The position numbers were made by a program, and so were the translations under genes. Below the pieces are notes generated by a model, which was given only the letters and a program-made list of their open reading frames with translations, searched no databases and was not told the DNA's origin. From CAYSHJ01 sp964589725 (lineage in GTDB: Bacteria; Planctomycetota; Planctomycetia; Planctomycetales; Planctomycetaceae): a DNA stretch of 16,682 nucleotides. Where the stretch lies: positions 1 through 16,682 of the forward strand of contig CAZPUJ010000180.1 of assembly GCA_964589725.1 (NCBI GenBank). Reading direction: 5' to 3'. Shown in pieces: positions 1 to 7,652 of this stretch (its first letter is position 1; the number at the start of each line of letters is the position of its first letter).

Positions 1-1100
1 AGGACGACTACCCGAACACGAAGGTACTCGAAGACTGGCCAAGCTGGACGCTGCCGGTGCTGAAGTGGGGCAAGGAGCAAGGTGGCGTCGTGGGCTACAG
101 CCACAGCGGCTGGGGCCTGCAACTGCCGGACATCATGCCCAACGGCGAGCGTGAAATGCTGAAGGGTTACGGCGGCGCACCCGACGGCTGGAAAGGCAAA
201 GCCGCCGACAAGCTCCCCGACTACGCGATGCCCCGCTTCGACGGCATCGGCGCGAACGAGTACGTCGTGACAGTCGCTCACGACGTCTGCCACTTCATCA
301 GCGCGGTCGATACGCCGTCGATCTGGGAACTCAACGTCTGGTACCACACGCTCAACGCCGGCTTCCAAGCGAGAATCTCCGGCGAGACCGACTTCCCCTG
401 CATCTACGGCGACAAAGTCGGCCTCGGCCGCATCTACGTGAAGCTCAACAAGGACCAGCCGCTTGATTTCGACAACTGGATCTACGGCGTCCGCGACGGC
501 CGCAGTTATTGCGGCGACGGCCTGAGCCATGTGCTCGATTTCAAAGTCAACGACATTGCCGTCGGTGAGCCGGGATCAAACAAGAAACTTAGCACACTCG
601 AACTCGCAAAACCTGGCAATGTGAAAGTCAGCTTCGACGTCAACGCACTGCTCGCCGAAAAGATGAACGACAACACCGAGTCGATCCGCAATCGACGCCT
701 CGACGCGAAGCCGTACTGGCACATCGAACGCTGCCGCCTCGGAAAGTCTCGCACCGTCCCGGTCGAGATCGTCGTCAACGGCAAAGTCGCCATCACGAGT
801 CTCCTCACCGCCGACGGCAAGACTCAACCGCTGAGCTTCGACGTCCCGATCAAGCAATCCAGTTGGGTCGCCGTGCGCATCCTGCCGAGTGTCCACACGA
901 ACCCGATCTGGGTCGAAGTCGGCGGCCAACCCGTGCGAGCCAGCAAGAAGAGCATCGACTGGTGCAAACAAGCCGTCGAAGTCTGCTGGAACGCCAAGAA
1001 AAACCAAATCCGCGAACCCGAACGCGAGGCGGCAAAGGCAGCCTACGACGAAGCCACAAAAATCTACGAGGCCCGTTTGAAGGAGGCACTGACGGACTGA
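1..1100 (+). CDS. CehA/McbA-like metallohydrolase, 5'-truncated by window edge
   Basis: The reading frame is open from base 3 to a TGA at 1098-1100, so the gene starts upstream of the window; an internal GTG at 57 is not a convincing start. About 365 residues are visible. Recognisable blocks are GYSHSGWGLQLPD near the left end, then AHDVCHFISAVDTPSIWELN, NVWYHTLNAGF, ISGETDFPCIYGDKVGLGR and GRSYCGDGLSHVLDFKVN. These match the C-terminal half of planctomycete proteins annotated as CehA/McbA family (PHP-like) metallohydrolases. Members are predicted metal-dependent hydrolases, often secreted; the physiological substrate is unknown. The last 60 residues are charged and Lys/Glu-rich. The gene converges on the STAS-like gene with only 5 bp between the stops. 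Family is fairly sure from memory of the motifs; substrate is not inferred. Confidence 0.75.
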   Translation, partial: DDYPNTKVLEDWPSWTLPVLKWGKEQGGVVGYSHSGWGLQLPDIMPNGEREMLKGYGGAPDGWKGKAADKLPDYAMPRFDGIGANEYVVTVAHDVCHFISAVDTPSIWELNVWYHTLNAGFQARISGETDFPCIYGDKVGLGRIYVKLNKDQPLDFDNWIYGVRDGRSYCGDGLSHVLDFKVNDIAVGEPGSNKKLSTLELAKPGNVKVSFDVNALLAEKMNDNTESIRNRRLDAKPYWHIERCRLGKSRTVPVEIVVNGKVAITSLLTADGKTQPLSFDVPIKQSSWVAVRILPSVHTNPIWVEVGGQPVRASKKSIDWCKQAVEVCWNAKKNQIREPEREAAKAAYDEATKIYEARLKEALTD

Positions 1101-1105
1101 TTGGA

Positions 1106-1438
1106 TTATTTCGCTGGGCTGGCTACTGGTTCGCGGCGATCGAGGATTAGGCGATTGCGAACGACCTTGTTAATCAATTGCTTCGCATCTCCCTCGATGC
1201 CGATGATTTGAAATCGCGCGCGGAACTGATCCAGGCCAAAGACCGCAGCAGTTCGACCAAAAAACTCGTCCACGAAGCTCGGTGTCATCAGGGAAACCCC
1301 TGAAGCATCGATCGTGACTCGTCCGTCTGCTGGAACAGTCGCCTCGAACTCCAACATCGCTTCACGAAGACTCTTCCCGATATCCCGTGTCACGAAATCG
1401 TGAGCTTTGTCTTGCAAGAGAAAAACGAATTCAGTCAT
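1106..1438 (-). CDS. STAS-like (DUF4325-type) domain protein
   Basis: The product has 110 residues and is essentially a single domain. Residues 41-61 read VTIDASGVSLMTPSFVDEFF followed by Gly. This is the signature region of the STAS-like DUF4325 family: a buried strand ending in Asp, then a Thr-Pro-Ser-Phe turn leading into a helix. Ser54 sits roughly where anti-sigma-factor antagonists carry their phosphorylated Ser; whether it is phosphorylated here is unknown. The ATG lies inside the end of the upstream ATPase gene, and the two share 8 bases (ATGACTGA), so translation is probably coupled. Proteins of this family are commonly encoded next to a GHKL ATPase, which suggests a switch pair like SpoIIAA/SpoIIAB. 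The target is not visible here: no sigma factor lies nearby. Confidence 0.72.
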   Translation of the reverse strand: MTEFVFLLQDKAHDFVTRDIGKSLREAMLEFEATVPADGRVTIDASGVSLMTPSFVDEFFGRTAAVFGLDQFRARFQIIGIEGDAKQLINKVVRNRLILDRREPVASPAK

Positions 1439-2630
1439 CGAACAAGCTCACTTCTTCTGGAGAGTCATTCTCAGTATCGGGAGATGGCAGGGTTTCATAA
1501 ACAGGGCCAAGATCAAGAGGCCTGTCCAAGTGAAATTGCAGGGCCACCAAAGTTCCTTCCCAGGGTACTGTCAATTCACGGAGTTCTTCAACGTCAGAAA
1601 TCGCAGAGTCAGCGGTTCGTGGGTGAATTCCAAAGGCGGCGTTTCCGCTGACGATAGCAAACGTGCCGCCGTTCCTGCGGCAGAGTTCCCTTGCAAGATA
1701 GAGACCATAACCGGCATGTCCTTCCGTCTTTGATGTGACGAGCGGCTCGGTTGCTTCTCGAATCCAGTCCGTCGATTTCAGAGCGAGTTCACGCAACCGC
1801 AGACTCGAACTTTTTTCAAACGTCCTCCGAACACCGAGGCCACGGTCGCAAATGCAGACGTGCATGATCCGTGGCTGTGGATGGTAGTTGGCGAACAACC
1901 AAGCTGGTGACGTGATCTCGCCATGCTTGACCGCATTCTCAATCAATTCCGCAAAACTGATCGAAAGAGCTTGTGCAGTCGGCGTGTTGAGTACCATGTG
2001 ATTGCGAAAGAGTCCCACCAAACGACCGGCATGGGCGTCCGTTTCAAATCGTTTGCCAGGATCGATTCGAGTAAAACCGAGAATCGTTTCTGTGTCGAAT
2101 TTCACCGGCTCGGATGTGGGATCACGAAATGCCTCAATAATTCCGGCACGCTGCAGGAAGTACTCAACTCGTGGATGTCTGCTTTCAAAACGCAGACTTC
2201 GCGCATTGGCCGCCGCCCATGCTGCAATGGCACACAACCCGTAAACGTACGCGGATTGGGTCTCGAAATTCACATTCAGCAACATCCCAGGCTTCCGACG
2301 AATTTGTTCCAATCGGCAGAGCAAGCCCTCCAAATCAGAAAGATAGATACCGGTTTCTTTCTCGCGGAGCACAAGATCCGCTCGCGAAAGCATGTCAAGA
2401 AATGGAGCAGACACTTGTGCCAATGCACTCGTCGGCTCATTCTCAATCTGATCCGCAAGAACCTTGCTCAGTAATTTTTCCCAATTGCGACCAAGCTGAA
2501 TCACACCTTCAAGGATTGAGTGCAATCGATCCAAGTCGCCACGCGCGGCTACTTCGTTGAGCTCCTGCCGAATCAACTGCGGACGGTCGACTCTTCGTGC
2601 CAACGGCAGCTTTTCAACAAATGGATCCAC
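1431..2630 (-). CDS. GHKL-type ATP-binding protein (histidine-kinase-like ATPase), partner of STAS-like protein
   Basis: The product has 399 residues. The C-terminal half carries a Bergerat ATP-binding fold: N-box FAELIENAVKHG (residues 226-237, with Glu228 and Asn232), G1 box CDRGLGVRRTF (261-271, Asp262) and G2 box GHAGYGLYLARELC (304-317). There is no phospho-acceptor His domain, no membrane segment and no receiver domain, so it is more like a stand-alone switch kinase or ATPase than a sensor kinase. Residues about 120-170 may be a STAS-like helical/strand region, but I am unsure of this. The GTG start at 2628-2630 is chosen because an AAAGGA ribosome-binding site lies 6 nt upstream. The frame stays open for 28 more codons, up to the in-frame TAG that ends the preceding gene, but offers no better start. 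The gene overlaps the STAS-like gene by 8 bp. Confidence 0.78.
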   Translation of the reverse strand: MDPFVEKLPLARRVDRPQLIRQELNEVAARGDLDRLHSILEGVIQLGRNWEKLLSKVLADQIENEPTSALAQVSAPFLDMLSRADLVLREKETGIYLSDLEGLLCRLEQIRRKPGMLLNVNFETQSAYVYGLCAIAAWAAANARSLRFESRHPRVEYFLQRAGIIEAFRDPTSEPVKFDTETILGFTRIDPGKRFETDAHAGRLVGLFRNHMVLNTPTAQALSISFAELIENAVKHGEITSPAWLFANYHPQPRIMHVCICDRGLGVRRTFEKSSSLRLRELALKSTDWIREATEPLVTSKTEGHAGYGLYLARELCRRNGGTFAIVSGNAAFGIHPRTADSAISDVEELRELTVPWEGTLVALQFHLDRPLDLGPVYETLPSPDTENDSPEEVSLFDD

Positions 2631-2714
2631 ACTCTTTCCTTTGGCTTTTCGGTCGATCTCAAATTGATAGGCACAATTGAAGGTCTGATTGCGACGATAG
2701 CGTTCCGCAGCCAG

Positions 2715-3872
2715 CTATCGGCCAGGTCCGGATTGAATGCTTTGCACCGACTTCTGATCCAGCGCGAGTCGCAGCATCACGAACGGGCCGTTGTCGGAGA
2801 CCTTGATGTCCGCGAGCTTGCTCTCGTTGCCGTCGACCACGATGCGAGCGTCCTTGGCCACGGGGAGTGTTTTCTCTTCCGGGTTTTCACCGCGACCGAC
2901 GCGAGTGGCGATGGTGACGGTTCCATTGGTCGAGTCCACTGCTTTGATCAAGGCCGGCAGGCTGGGGCCTTCCGCGCGCAGCAGCGTGGCGAAGCGTTGA
3001 TCGGTCGAGAGACGCAGATTGGCGGCGGCTCCGACGGGAATCTCGGACAGCTTGCCTTCTTTGATCGACAGGCGGCGGCCTTTGCCGTCGTCGAGCAGCA
3101 CGGTGGCGTCGCTGGCCAATTCGAAGATGCGTTCGCCGCCCCCGACTCCGTCACGCGAGGGGCCGAGTGACAGCGTGAGCAAGTTCTTCGACAGGTCGAG
3201 CGACTTCACCACGCCGAATACCGACGGGCCTTCGGCCTGAACGCTGACGACTTGTTTTTGGTCCAGCGACAGCCGCAAGTTGACCATCGCTCCAGCGGCG
3301 ATGTCGGCCAGTTTGCCTTCCTTGATCGAGAAGCGGCGACCTCGGCCATCGTCCACGGCGATCTCGGCATCGGAGGCCAATGTGTAGGTTTTGTCGTCGA
3401 CTGGTTGCTCGCGCGACGAGCCGGGCACGCTGATCGTGAGCGTGTTCTTGCTGGCATCGATCGACTTGAGCACGCCACGCACGACCGGTCCTTCGGCCGC
3501 GACGCTGTCGACGACCGCTTGGTCCGCAGTCAGCGTGAGTGTCACGGTGACGCCCGCGGTCAAATCGCTGAGCTTGGCTTCCTTGGCGACGGAGTAGCCG
3601 CCTCGGCCCAAACCGCCACCGACGACAACCTCGGCGGTCTTGGCGACGGGGTAGCTGCGTTCGACGGCCGCTGTCCGTTCGCCGCCGCCTCGACCGTCAG
3701 ACAAACTGACGGTGATCATGCCGGCCGCCGCATCGACGGACTTGACCACACCTCGGACTTCAGGCCGCGCGGCTCCGCGTCCGATCGCTTGAGCGCTGGC
3801 GGGGCATGAGATTGCGCAAACGGCCGCGACAACAAATACCCAAGCCACGATTCTGCGATGGAATGCTGACAT
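2715..3872 (-). CDS. Secreted protein of four tandem ~85-residue repeats
   Basis: The product has 385 residues. The N-terminus has a typical signal peptide: basic HRR at residues 5-7, a hydrophobic core at about 8-22, and a cleavage site after ASA27 or AQA29. The rest is four tandem repeats: about 39-129, 130-215, 216-303 and 304-383. Each runs GV(V/L)KS(V/I/L)D, then an (I/L)T(V/I/L)S strand, a xxxSDAxIxVDDG segment, a (S/V)(I/V)KEGKLxDIxAG segment, LRLSxDQ and finally (A/Q/R)AEGP. The pattern suggests small beta-rich (OB- or SH3-like) domains facing the periplasm or cell surface. The repeats resemble proteins seen in planctomycetes, and I do not recognise a function. The ATG has an AGGAGG ribosome-binding site 7 nt upstream. 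Repeats 2 and 3 are the most alike, so recent internal duplication is likely. Confidence 0.75.
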   Translation of the reverse strand: MSAFHRRIVAWVFVVAAVCAISCPASAQAIGRGAARPEVRGVVKSVDAAAGMITVSLSDGRGGGERTAAVERSYPVAKTAEVVVGGGLGRGGYSVAKEAKLSDLTAGVTVTLTLTADQAVVDSVAAEGPVVRGVLKSIDASKNTLTISVPGSSREQPVDDKTYTLASDAEIAVDDGRGRRFSIKEGKLADIAAGAMVNLRLSLDQKQVVSVQAEGPSVFGVVKSLDLSKNLLTLSLGPSRDGVGGGERIFELASDATVLLDDGKGRRLSIKEGKLSEIPVGAAANLRLSTDQRFATLLRAEGPSLPALIKAVDSTNGTVTIATRVGRGENPEEKTLPVAKDARIVVDGNESKLADIKVSDNGPFVMLRLALDQKSVQSIQSGPGR

Positions 3873-4161
3873 CGTTCTGCCTCCTGTGCCTGGACGTGGA
3901 AAGCACGGTGGGCATCTTATCAGAAGAACAGACGGTAAGGCCCTACATCGCCATCACGCTGCTGAGTGACAAGCCATGCGTCTTTGAAGAACGTTAGAAT
4001 GTCGAAAGCTACAACCGCCTTGAAGCGTTCGGCTCGTCACGCGGGAGCGTGACGGCCATTGTTCGTTGGGTGATGAGGCGTTGGTCGGCCGATTGTCGTG
4101 CGTTGATGGCCGCACCGGGAGGAAAGTCGTGATTCGCCGCCCAGGCCTCGCCACCGCGGCG
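3873..4161. other. Intergenic region with no convincing gene
   Basis: This stretch of 289 bp separates the deacetylase from the repeat protein, both on the minus strand. It should hold the promoter for the repeat protein, but I see no clear -35/-10 pair. The only structured element is the 8-bp hairpin at 4035-4054. A 72-codon minus-strand reading frame crosses it, but its composition is not protein-like and it runs through the palindrome. Confidence 0.5.
4035..4054. repeat. REP-like intergenic palindrome
   Basis: CGTCACGC and GCGTGACG form a perfect 8-bp stem around a GGGA tetraloop, with no T-run on either side. Its intergenic position and perfect symmetry suggest a dispersed palindromic repeat rather than an intrinsic terminator. 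From memory, similar CACGC/GCGTG palindromes recur in planctomycete genomes, but only one copy is visible here. Confidence 0.5.
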
Positions 4162-5184
4162 CTACTTCGCATACCGTCGCCAGCGATTCACTCCCGGCAA
4201 TAACTTGGCGCGAAACACAAGAGGCGTGGTGTGCCGGCTGACGTTGACGCGGCGCAGCCGCAGCGGGTCCGCTGCTCGCAGATCGTTGATTCCGCGACGG
4301 GTGACGAAGGCCAATGCCACGCCCGCCCGCCGCAGCGCGTCCACCACCGCGTCGGTCACGTGCCCTCCCGGATACGCGAAGATCGGCGGCGTCCCGACGA
4401 TTTCGCGCCGCAGATCTGCGACCGATTCCACCGCTTCGGTCGCGGCCTCAGCCACATCCAGTCGGTCCAGCAGTGGGTGGTTTCGCGTGTGGGCGCCCAG
4501 CGCCACACCCTCCCGGGCCAGGGCGCGTAGCTCGTCCCAGCCCAGAACCTCATTCGTCGGCGGCGGAGCGTCCAACTCGTCGCAGACAGCCTCGATGAGC
4601 GCCATTGCCGTGACGTGCGGAACGGTCTTCAGGTGCTCCCTCAATCGGCGGGCGGTATTGGTCCGGTCGGCGGGTGTGGCCAAAGCGAGTCGACCGCAGG
4701 GCGTCGACAGTTCTTCAATTCGAACCGTCTCGCGCAGAGCTTGGTGCAGGCGGTCCCACCAGAACGCCCTTCCCGCCCGGTCTGGAAAACTCGTCGGCAC
4801 GAACAAGGCGGCTGGGATGCCGTGCCGCTTTAATACCGGCCAGGCGTACGCGGCAAAGTCGCGATACGCATCGTCGAACGTCACCAGGACCGCCCGCGGC
4901 GGCAGCGTGTGAGCCTGTTCCGCGGCGGCCAGCACTTCGGCGATCGAAACTGGGCGATATGCCGTCGCCAGAAAGGCCATTTGCTCCGCGAAGCCTTGCC
5001 GGGTAGCGCTGATCATCGCCGGATCCAGATCCGGACGGGCATCGGGATCGTCGACCCTGTGGTAGGTCAACACGCGCAGCAGCCCAGATCGGCGCGTGTC
5101 GATTCGCTCCAGTAGATTCACAAAACCGGCGAACATCGCGCTCCGAGCGGCGTAGGAGGCCAGGTGCTCGATGGTAAAGCTCAT
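4162..5184 (-). CDS. Polysaccharide deacetylase family protein (CE4/NodB-like)
   Basis: The product has 340 residues. It carries the carbohydrate esterase 4 (NodB homology) motifs: LTYHRV at residues 39-44, TFDD at 102-105 (first Asp the probable base, second Asp a metal ligand), GAHTRNHP at 230-237 (His232 and His236 as metal ligands), and FAYPGG at 269-274 in place of the usual RxPYG/RYPY block. The family removes N-acetyl or O-acetyl groups from polysaccharides such as peptidoglycan, chitin-like or exopolysaccharide chains. No signal peptide or membrane segment is obvious, so it may act in the cytoplasm or on a lipid-linked intermediate. The ATG has a GAGGGG box 7 nt upstream. It is last in a run of four minus-strand genes, 109 bp after the antiporter, so a shared transcript is possible but not certain. 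Confidence 0.85.
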   Translation of the reverse strand: MSFTIEHLASYAARSAMFAGFVNLLERIDTRRSGLLRVLTYHRVDDPDARPDLDPAMISATRQGFAEQMAFLATAYRPVSIAEVLAAAEQAHTLPPRAVLVTFDDAYRDFAAYAWPVLKRHGIPAALFVPTSFPDRAGRAFWWDRLHQALRETVRIEELSTPCGRLALATPADRTNTARRLREHLKTVPHVTAMALIEAVCDELDAPPPTNEVLGWDELRALAREGVALGAHTRNHPLLDRLDVAEAATEAVESVADLRREIVGTPPIFAYPGGHVTDAVVDALRRAGVALAFVTRRGINDLRAADPLRLRRVNVSRHTTPLVFRAKLLPGVNRWRRYAK

Positions 5185-5293
5185 GACTCGACCCCTCGGA
5201 TCTCTGGCATCATGCTCCTTTCCGCCACACCTGCTTCAAGGCGGCCCTGACAACACACGTAAATGCCCTCTAGATAAATGGCCGCTGCAGCCT

Positions 5294-6646
5294 CTAGCGA
5301 ACAAGGTGGCACTCTTTTTGATGATCTCGTCGGCCGTCGTTCGTTGTGGCAAGCTCGTTAGGTGGCTCTGCAATCACGGTTTTCAGAAGATCCCGGCCTT
5401 GTATTAACACATATTTAAACCAGGCTCCCGCTACGAAAGACGAAATGATTGCAATGAGAACCAGTGTTACAAAAAACGTCTCATTAATAATTCCGAGCTC
5501 AAATGCAACGGTCGCAAGCACAATCCCTGGCCCTCCTCTTGTGCTCATGGCGACAGCCAGGTTCACACTGGACAACCAATCTTTCTTCATGAAGCGTGCT
5601 GCAATCATGGTCCCTAGCATTGCAAACACGGTTGTGAACAGGAAAAACCCCAATACAAACAGGATGTCGCAATGACGCACCAAATCTAGCTTCAACCCCA
5701 CAATTGCGAAATAGAGAGGCACAAAGAATGCGAGAGAGATCTCTTTAATATGCATCTTCTCTTTTTGCAATTGTCCCTCCGGCATCATTCCAACGACTAT
5801 GCCGGCCAGAAATGCGCCGAATACCACATTGACGTCGAGAATGCTGGCAACTGCGGCAAATAAGAAACAAATCACTAGAATGTATCCCGCACCAGATGAC
5901 CTTAATAAAAGGTTCCACTTTGAGCGACTTAGAAACTCTACAAGTCGAGGCATGATCAACAGAGAGACAGCAAAAAACGTAATCGTGAGCCCTACTGTAT
6001 AAGTAATGGCGGAAAGGGAGTAACCTTGCGTACTCACCAATCCAGTGGCGATAGCCAATGCGACCCACAATACAATATCATGGATGGTGGCCGTCGAGAG
6101 AACGATCTTCGCAAATCGGGTATTCATAACGCCCAAATCGATGAAGATTCTTGAGAGCACAGGAATGGAGGTAATGGCGGCCGCAATGGCAATGACCAAT
6201 TGTAGCGCCAACATATTCTGCTTGTCACCAAGATAGGGAGAAAAATCATAGAGCGTTGGTGCTATCCATCCTAAGATGAAAGGAATCACTGTCGAACCCA
6301 AGGTCAGGGCCAAAATGTCTTTGCGATCCTCCTTATCCAGGGATTTTTGCAGTTCAAAACCAGAGACAAACATTAAGAGCACTAGCCCCATCCAGTAAAT
6401 CATGGAGATCAATTTGCCCTCTGCCTCAAAGGCAGAAAACAAGCCGTGATAAAGATTTGGCAGGAAAAAACCTAACACCGTTGGGCCGAGCAAACAGCCA
6501 CCTAGTATTTCGCCAATAACTCTTGGGAGTTTATAGCGGTGCATCAAAAATCCGAAAGTATGTGAAAAAAAGAGGAGTAAAACTAATGCAAAAAAGAATC
6601 GTGTTAATTCCAGATTGGTTAACGAAATTGAGATAGTGTTCGGCAT
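5294..6646 (-). CDS. Cation:proton antiporter, CPA2/KefB-like membrane domain only
   Basis: The product has 450 residues, nearly all hydrophobic with about 12 membrane segments, ending in a short hydrophilic tail. Family motifs are PRVIGEILGGCLLGPTVLG (41-59), ITSIPVLSRIFIDLGVMN (158-175), and STRGGPGIVLATVAFELG (368-385). The ion-binding pair in the TM5/TM6 region reads ATIHD (His189-Asp190) where electrogenic CPA2 exchangers have Asp-Asp and KefC-type proteins Gln-Asp; this hints at an electroneutral or K+-linked transporter. The C-terminal TrkA/RCK domain of Kef proteins is absent. The ATG has an AGAGG site 7 nt upstream. The gene is strikingly AT-rich: bases 6541-6600 are 30% GC, against 68% for 7201-7260 in the neighbouring sulfotransferase, so it was probably acquired separately. 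Confidence 0.85.
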   Translation of the reverse strand: MPNTISISLTNLELTRFFFALVLLLFFSHTFGFLMHRYKLPRVIGEILGGCLLGPTVLGFFLPNLYHGLFSAFEAEGKLISMIYWMGLVLLMFVSGFELQKSLDKEDRKDILALTLGSTVIPFILGWIAPTLYDFSPYLGDKQNMLALQLVIAIAAAITSIPVLSRIFIDLGVMNTRFAKIVLSTATIHDIVLWVALAIATGLVSTQGYSLSAITYTVGLTITFFAVSLLIMPRLVEFLSRSKWNLLLRSSGAGYILVICFLFAAVASILDVNVVFGAFLAGIVVGMMPEGQLQKEKMHIKEISLAFFVPLYFAIVGLKLDLVRHCDILFVLGFFLFTTVFAMLGTMIAARFMKKDWLSSVNLAVAMSTRGGPGIVLATVAFELGIINETFFVTLVLIAIISSFVAGAWFKYVLIQGRDLLKTVIAEPPNELATTNDGRRDHQKECHLVR

Positions 6647-6708
6647 GGCCGCCTCTGATGTGAATTGGCAAGATGACTTCGACGAGCTTGGGGGTTCAAA
6701 TACTCACA

Positions 6709-7596
6709 TTACAGTGTCTGGTGACACTTGCCGTCCTGGACGCGTTCGAAGAAAGCCGCCAAGAGAGCGCCTTCCTCCTGGCTCATGAACTGCGTCCATT
6801 TGTCCGTGCAATTGCGGATCGCAGTTTCGCGGATGGTTCTCTCGAAGTCCGGAGACCAATCCAGCTCGGCGAACGCCAGGGTCGCGCGAAGCTGACCGAG
6901 CGGATCGGCAACGAAGGCTTCGTAATCCAACTCGAAGCAGCGGCCCGGGAGCAGGTCCATGTTCTGCCGGATGTCGTCGATGTCCAGTTGCGTCTTGATA
7001 GCGGCAGAGAGCAACGGGTGGCGGCCCATCTCGCGCCAGATGGCGATGTACTCTTCCGGCACGTCGCCCCACTCCCATGAATCGCCATCCACGGGCATGC
7101 TGACGTTCAGCCAGCCAGCCTGGATCCAAGAGGACACCACGTCGCGCGGTTGACGTTTAAGATAGATGAAACGCATCTCGGGAAAGACGCGCTGGAAATA
7201 GGCCATGCGGGACCAGCCCGTGATCTTCGCCACGAACCGCGTCCTGCCTTGCAGCCGCAAGATTCTGCTAATGGCGCGACGCAAGGGCTCGATCGACGCC
7301 TCGGGCACGTCCTCGGGAACCAAGGGCCGGTCATGTCTTGTGATCCCCGGCAGGTACTGTTCCCAGAACCGATAGGGGCTGAACGGTTTTGGAAACAGCC
7401 GATGGTCCCGAATCTTGGCGAACATGTGCAGCGGATACAGCCGCGAGAAGACCGACAGCCAGGTCCAATTGGGAAAGCTTTGATTGAGCGTGGACAGAAA
7501 TCCGACGTCGCGGTGCCGCGCTAGCACGCGATGAAACACGGTCGAACCGCTCCGGCCGGTACCGACAATTAGAATAGGACGATCGATCTGGGTCAT
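6709..7596 (-). CDS. PAPS-dependent sulfotransferase family protein
   Basis: The product has 295 residues, normal for the family. It starts with the 5'-phosphosulfate-binding loop VGTGRSGSTVFHRVL (11-25) and carries the 3'-phosphate-binding region FIYLKRQPRDVVSSWIQAG (143-161), with Arg148, Arg151 and Ser155 in the expected places. Such enzymes move the sulfuryl group from PAPS to a hydroxyl or amine on a sugar, lipid or small molecule; the acceptor is not predictable. It lies 56 bp downstream of the pyruvate-kinase/ATP-sulfurylase-like gene and 62 bp upstream of the antiporter, all on the same strand, so co-transcription is plausible. The ATG is preceded only by a weak GAGAAA ribosome-binding site. 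No signal peptide is visible, so it should act in the cytoplasm, where PAPS is available. Confidence 0.85.
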   Translation of the reverse strand: MTQIDRPILIVGTGRSGSTVFHRVLARHRDVGFLSTLNQSFPNWTWLSVFSRLYPLHMFAKIRDHRLFPKPFSPYRFWEQYLPGITRHDRPLVPEDVPEASIEPLRRAISRILRLQGRTRFVAKITGWSRMAYFQRVFPEMRFIYLKRQPRDVVSSWIQAGWLNVSMPVDGDSWEWGDVPEEYIAIWREMGRHPLLSAAIKTQLDIDDIRQNMDLLPGRCFELDYEAFVADPLGQLRATLAFAELDWSPDFERTIRETAIRNCTDKWTQFMSQEEGALLAAFFERVQDGKCHQTL

Positions 7597-7652
7597 GCTG
7601 TTTCTCGTGCGGGAAGAGCGTCACGTATCGGTAGGCGACGGCGGACGCTTTC

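Noticed and set aside
2631..2714. Open codons upstream of the ATPase GTG, in frame with the end of the repeat protein
   Set aside because: A read-through fusion was considered because the frames match, but a TAG separates them and a good ribosome-binding site supports the GTG start.
3252..3809. Plus-strand reading frame of 185 codons opposite the repeat protein
   Set aside because: The minus-strand frame has a signal peptide, a strong ribosome-binding site and four clear repeats; the antisense frame merely mirrors the repeats.
3954..4172. Minus-strand frame of 72 codons between the deacetylase and the repeat protein
   Set aside because: No ribosome-binding site or motif, it crosses the 4035-4054 palindrome, and it overlaps the end of the deacetylase gene.
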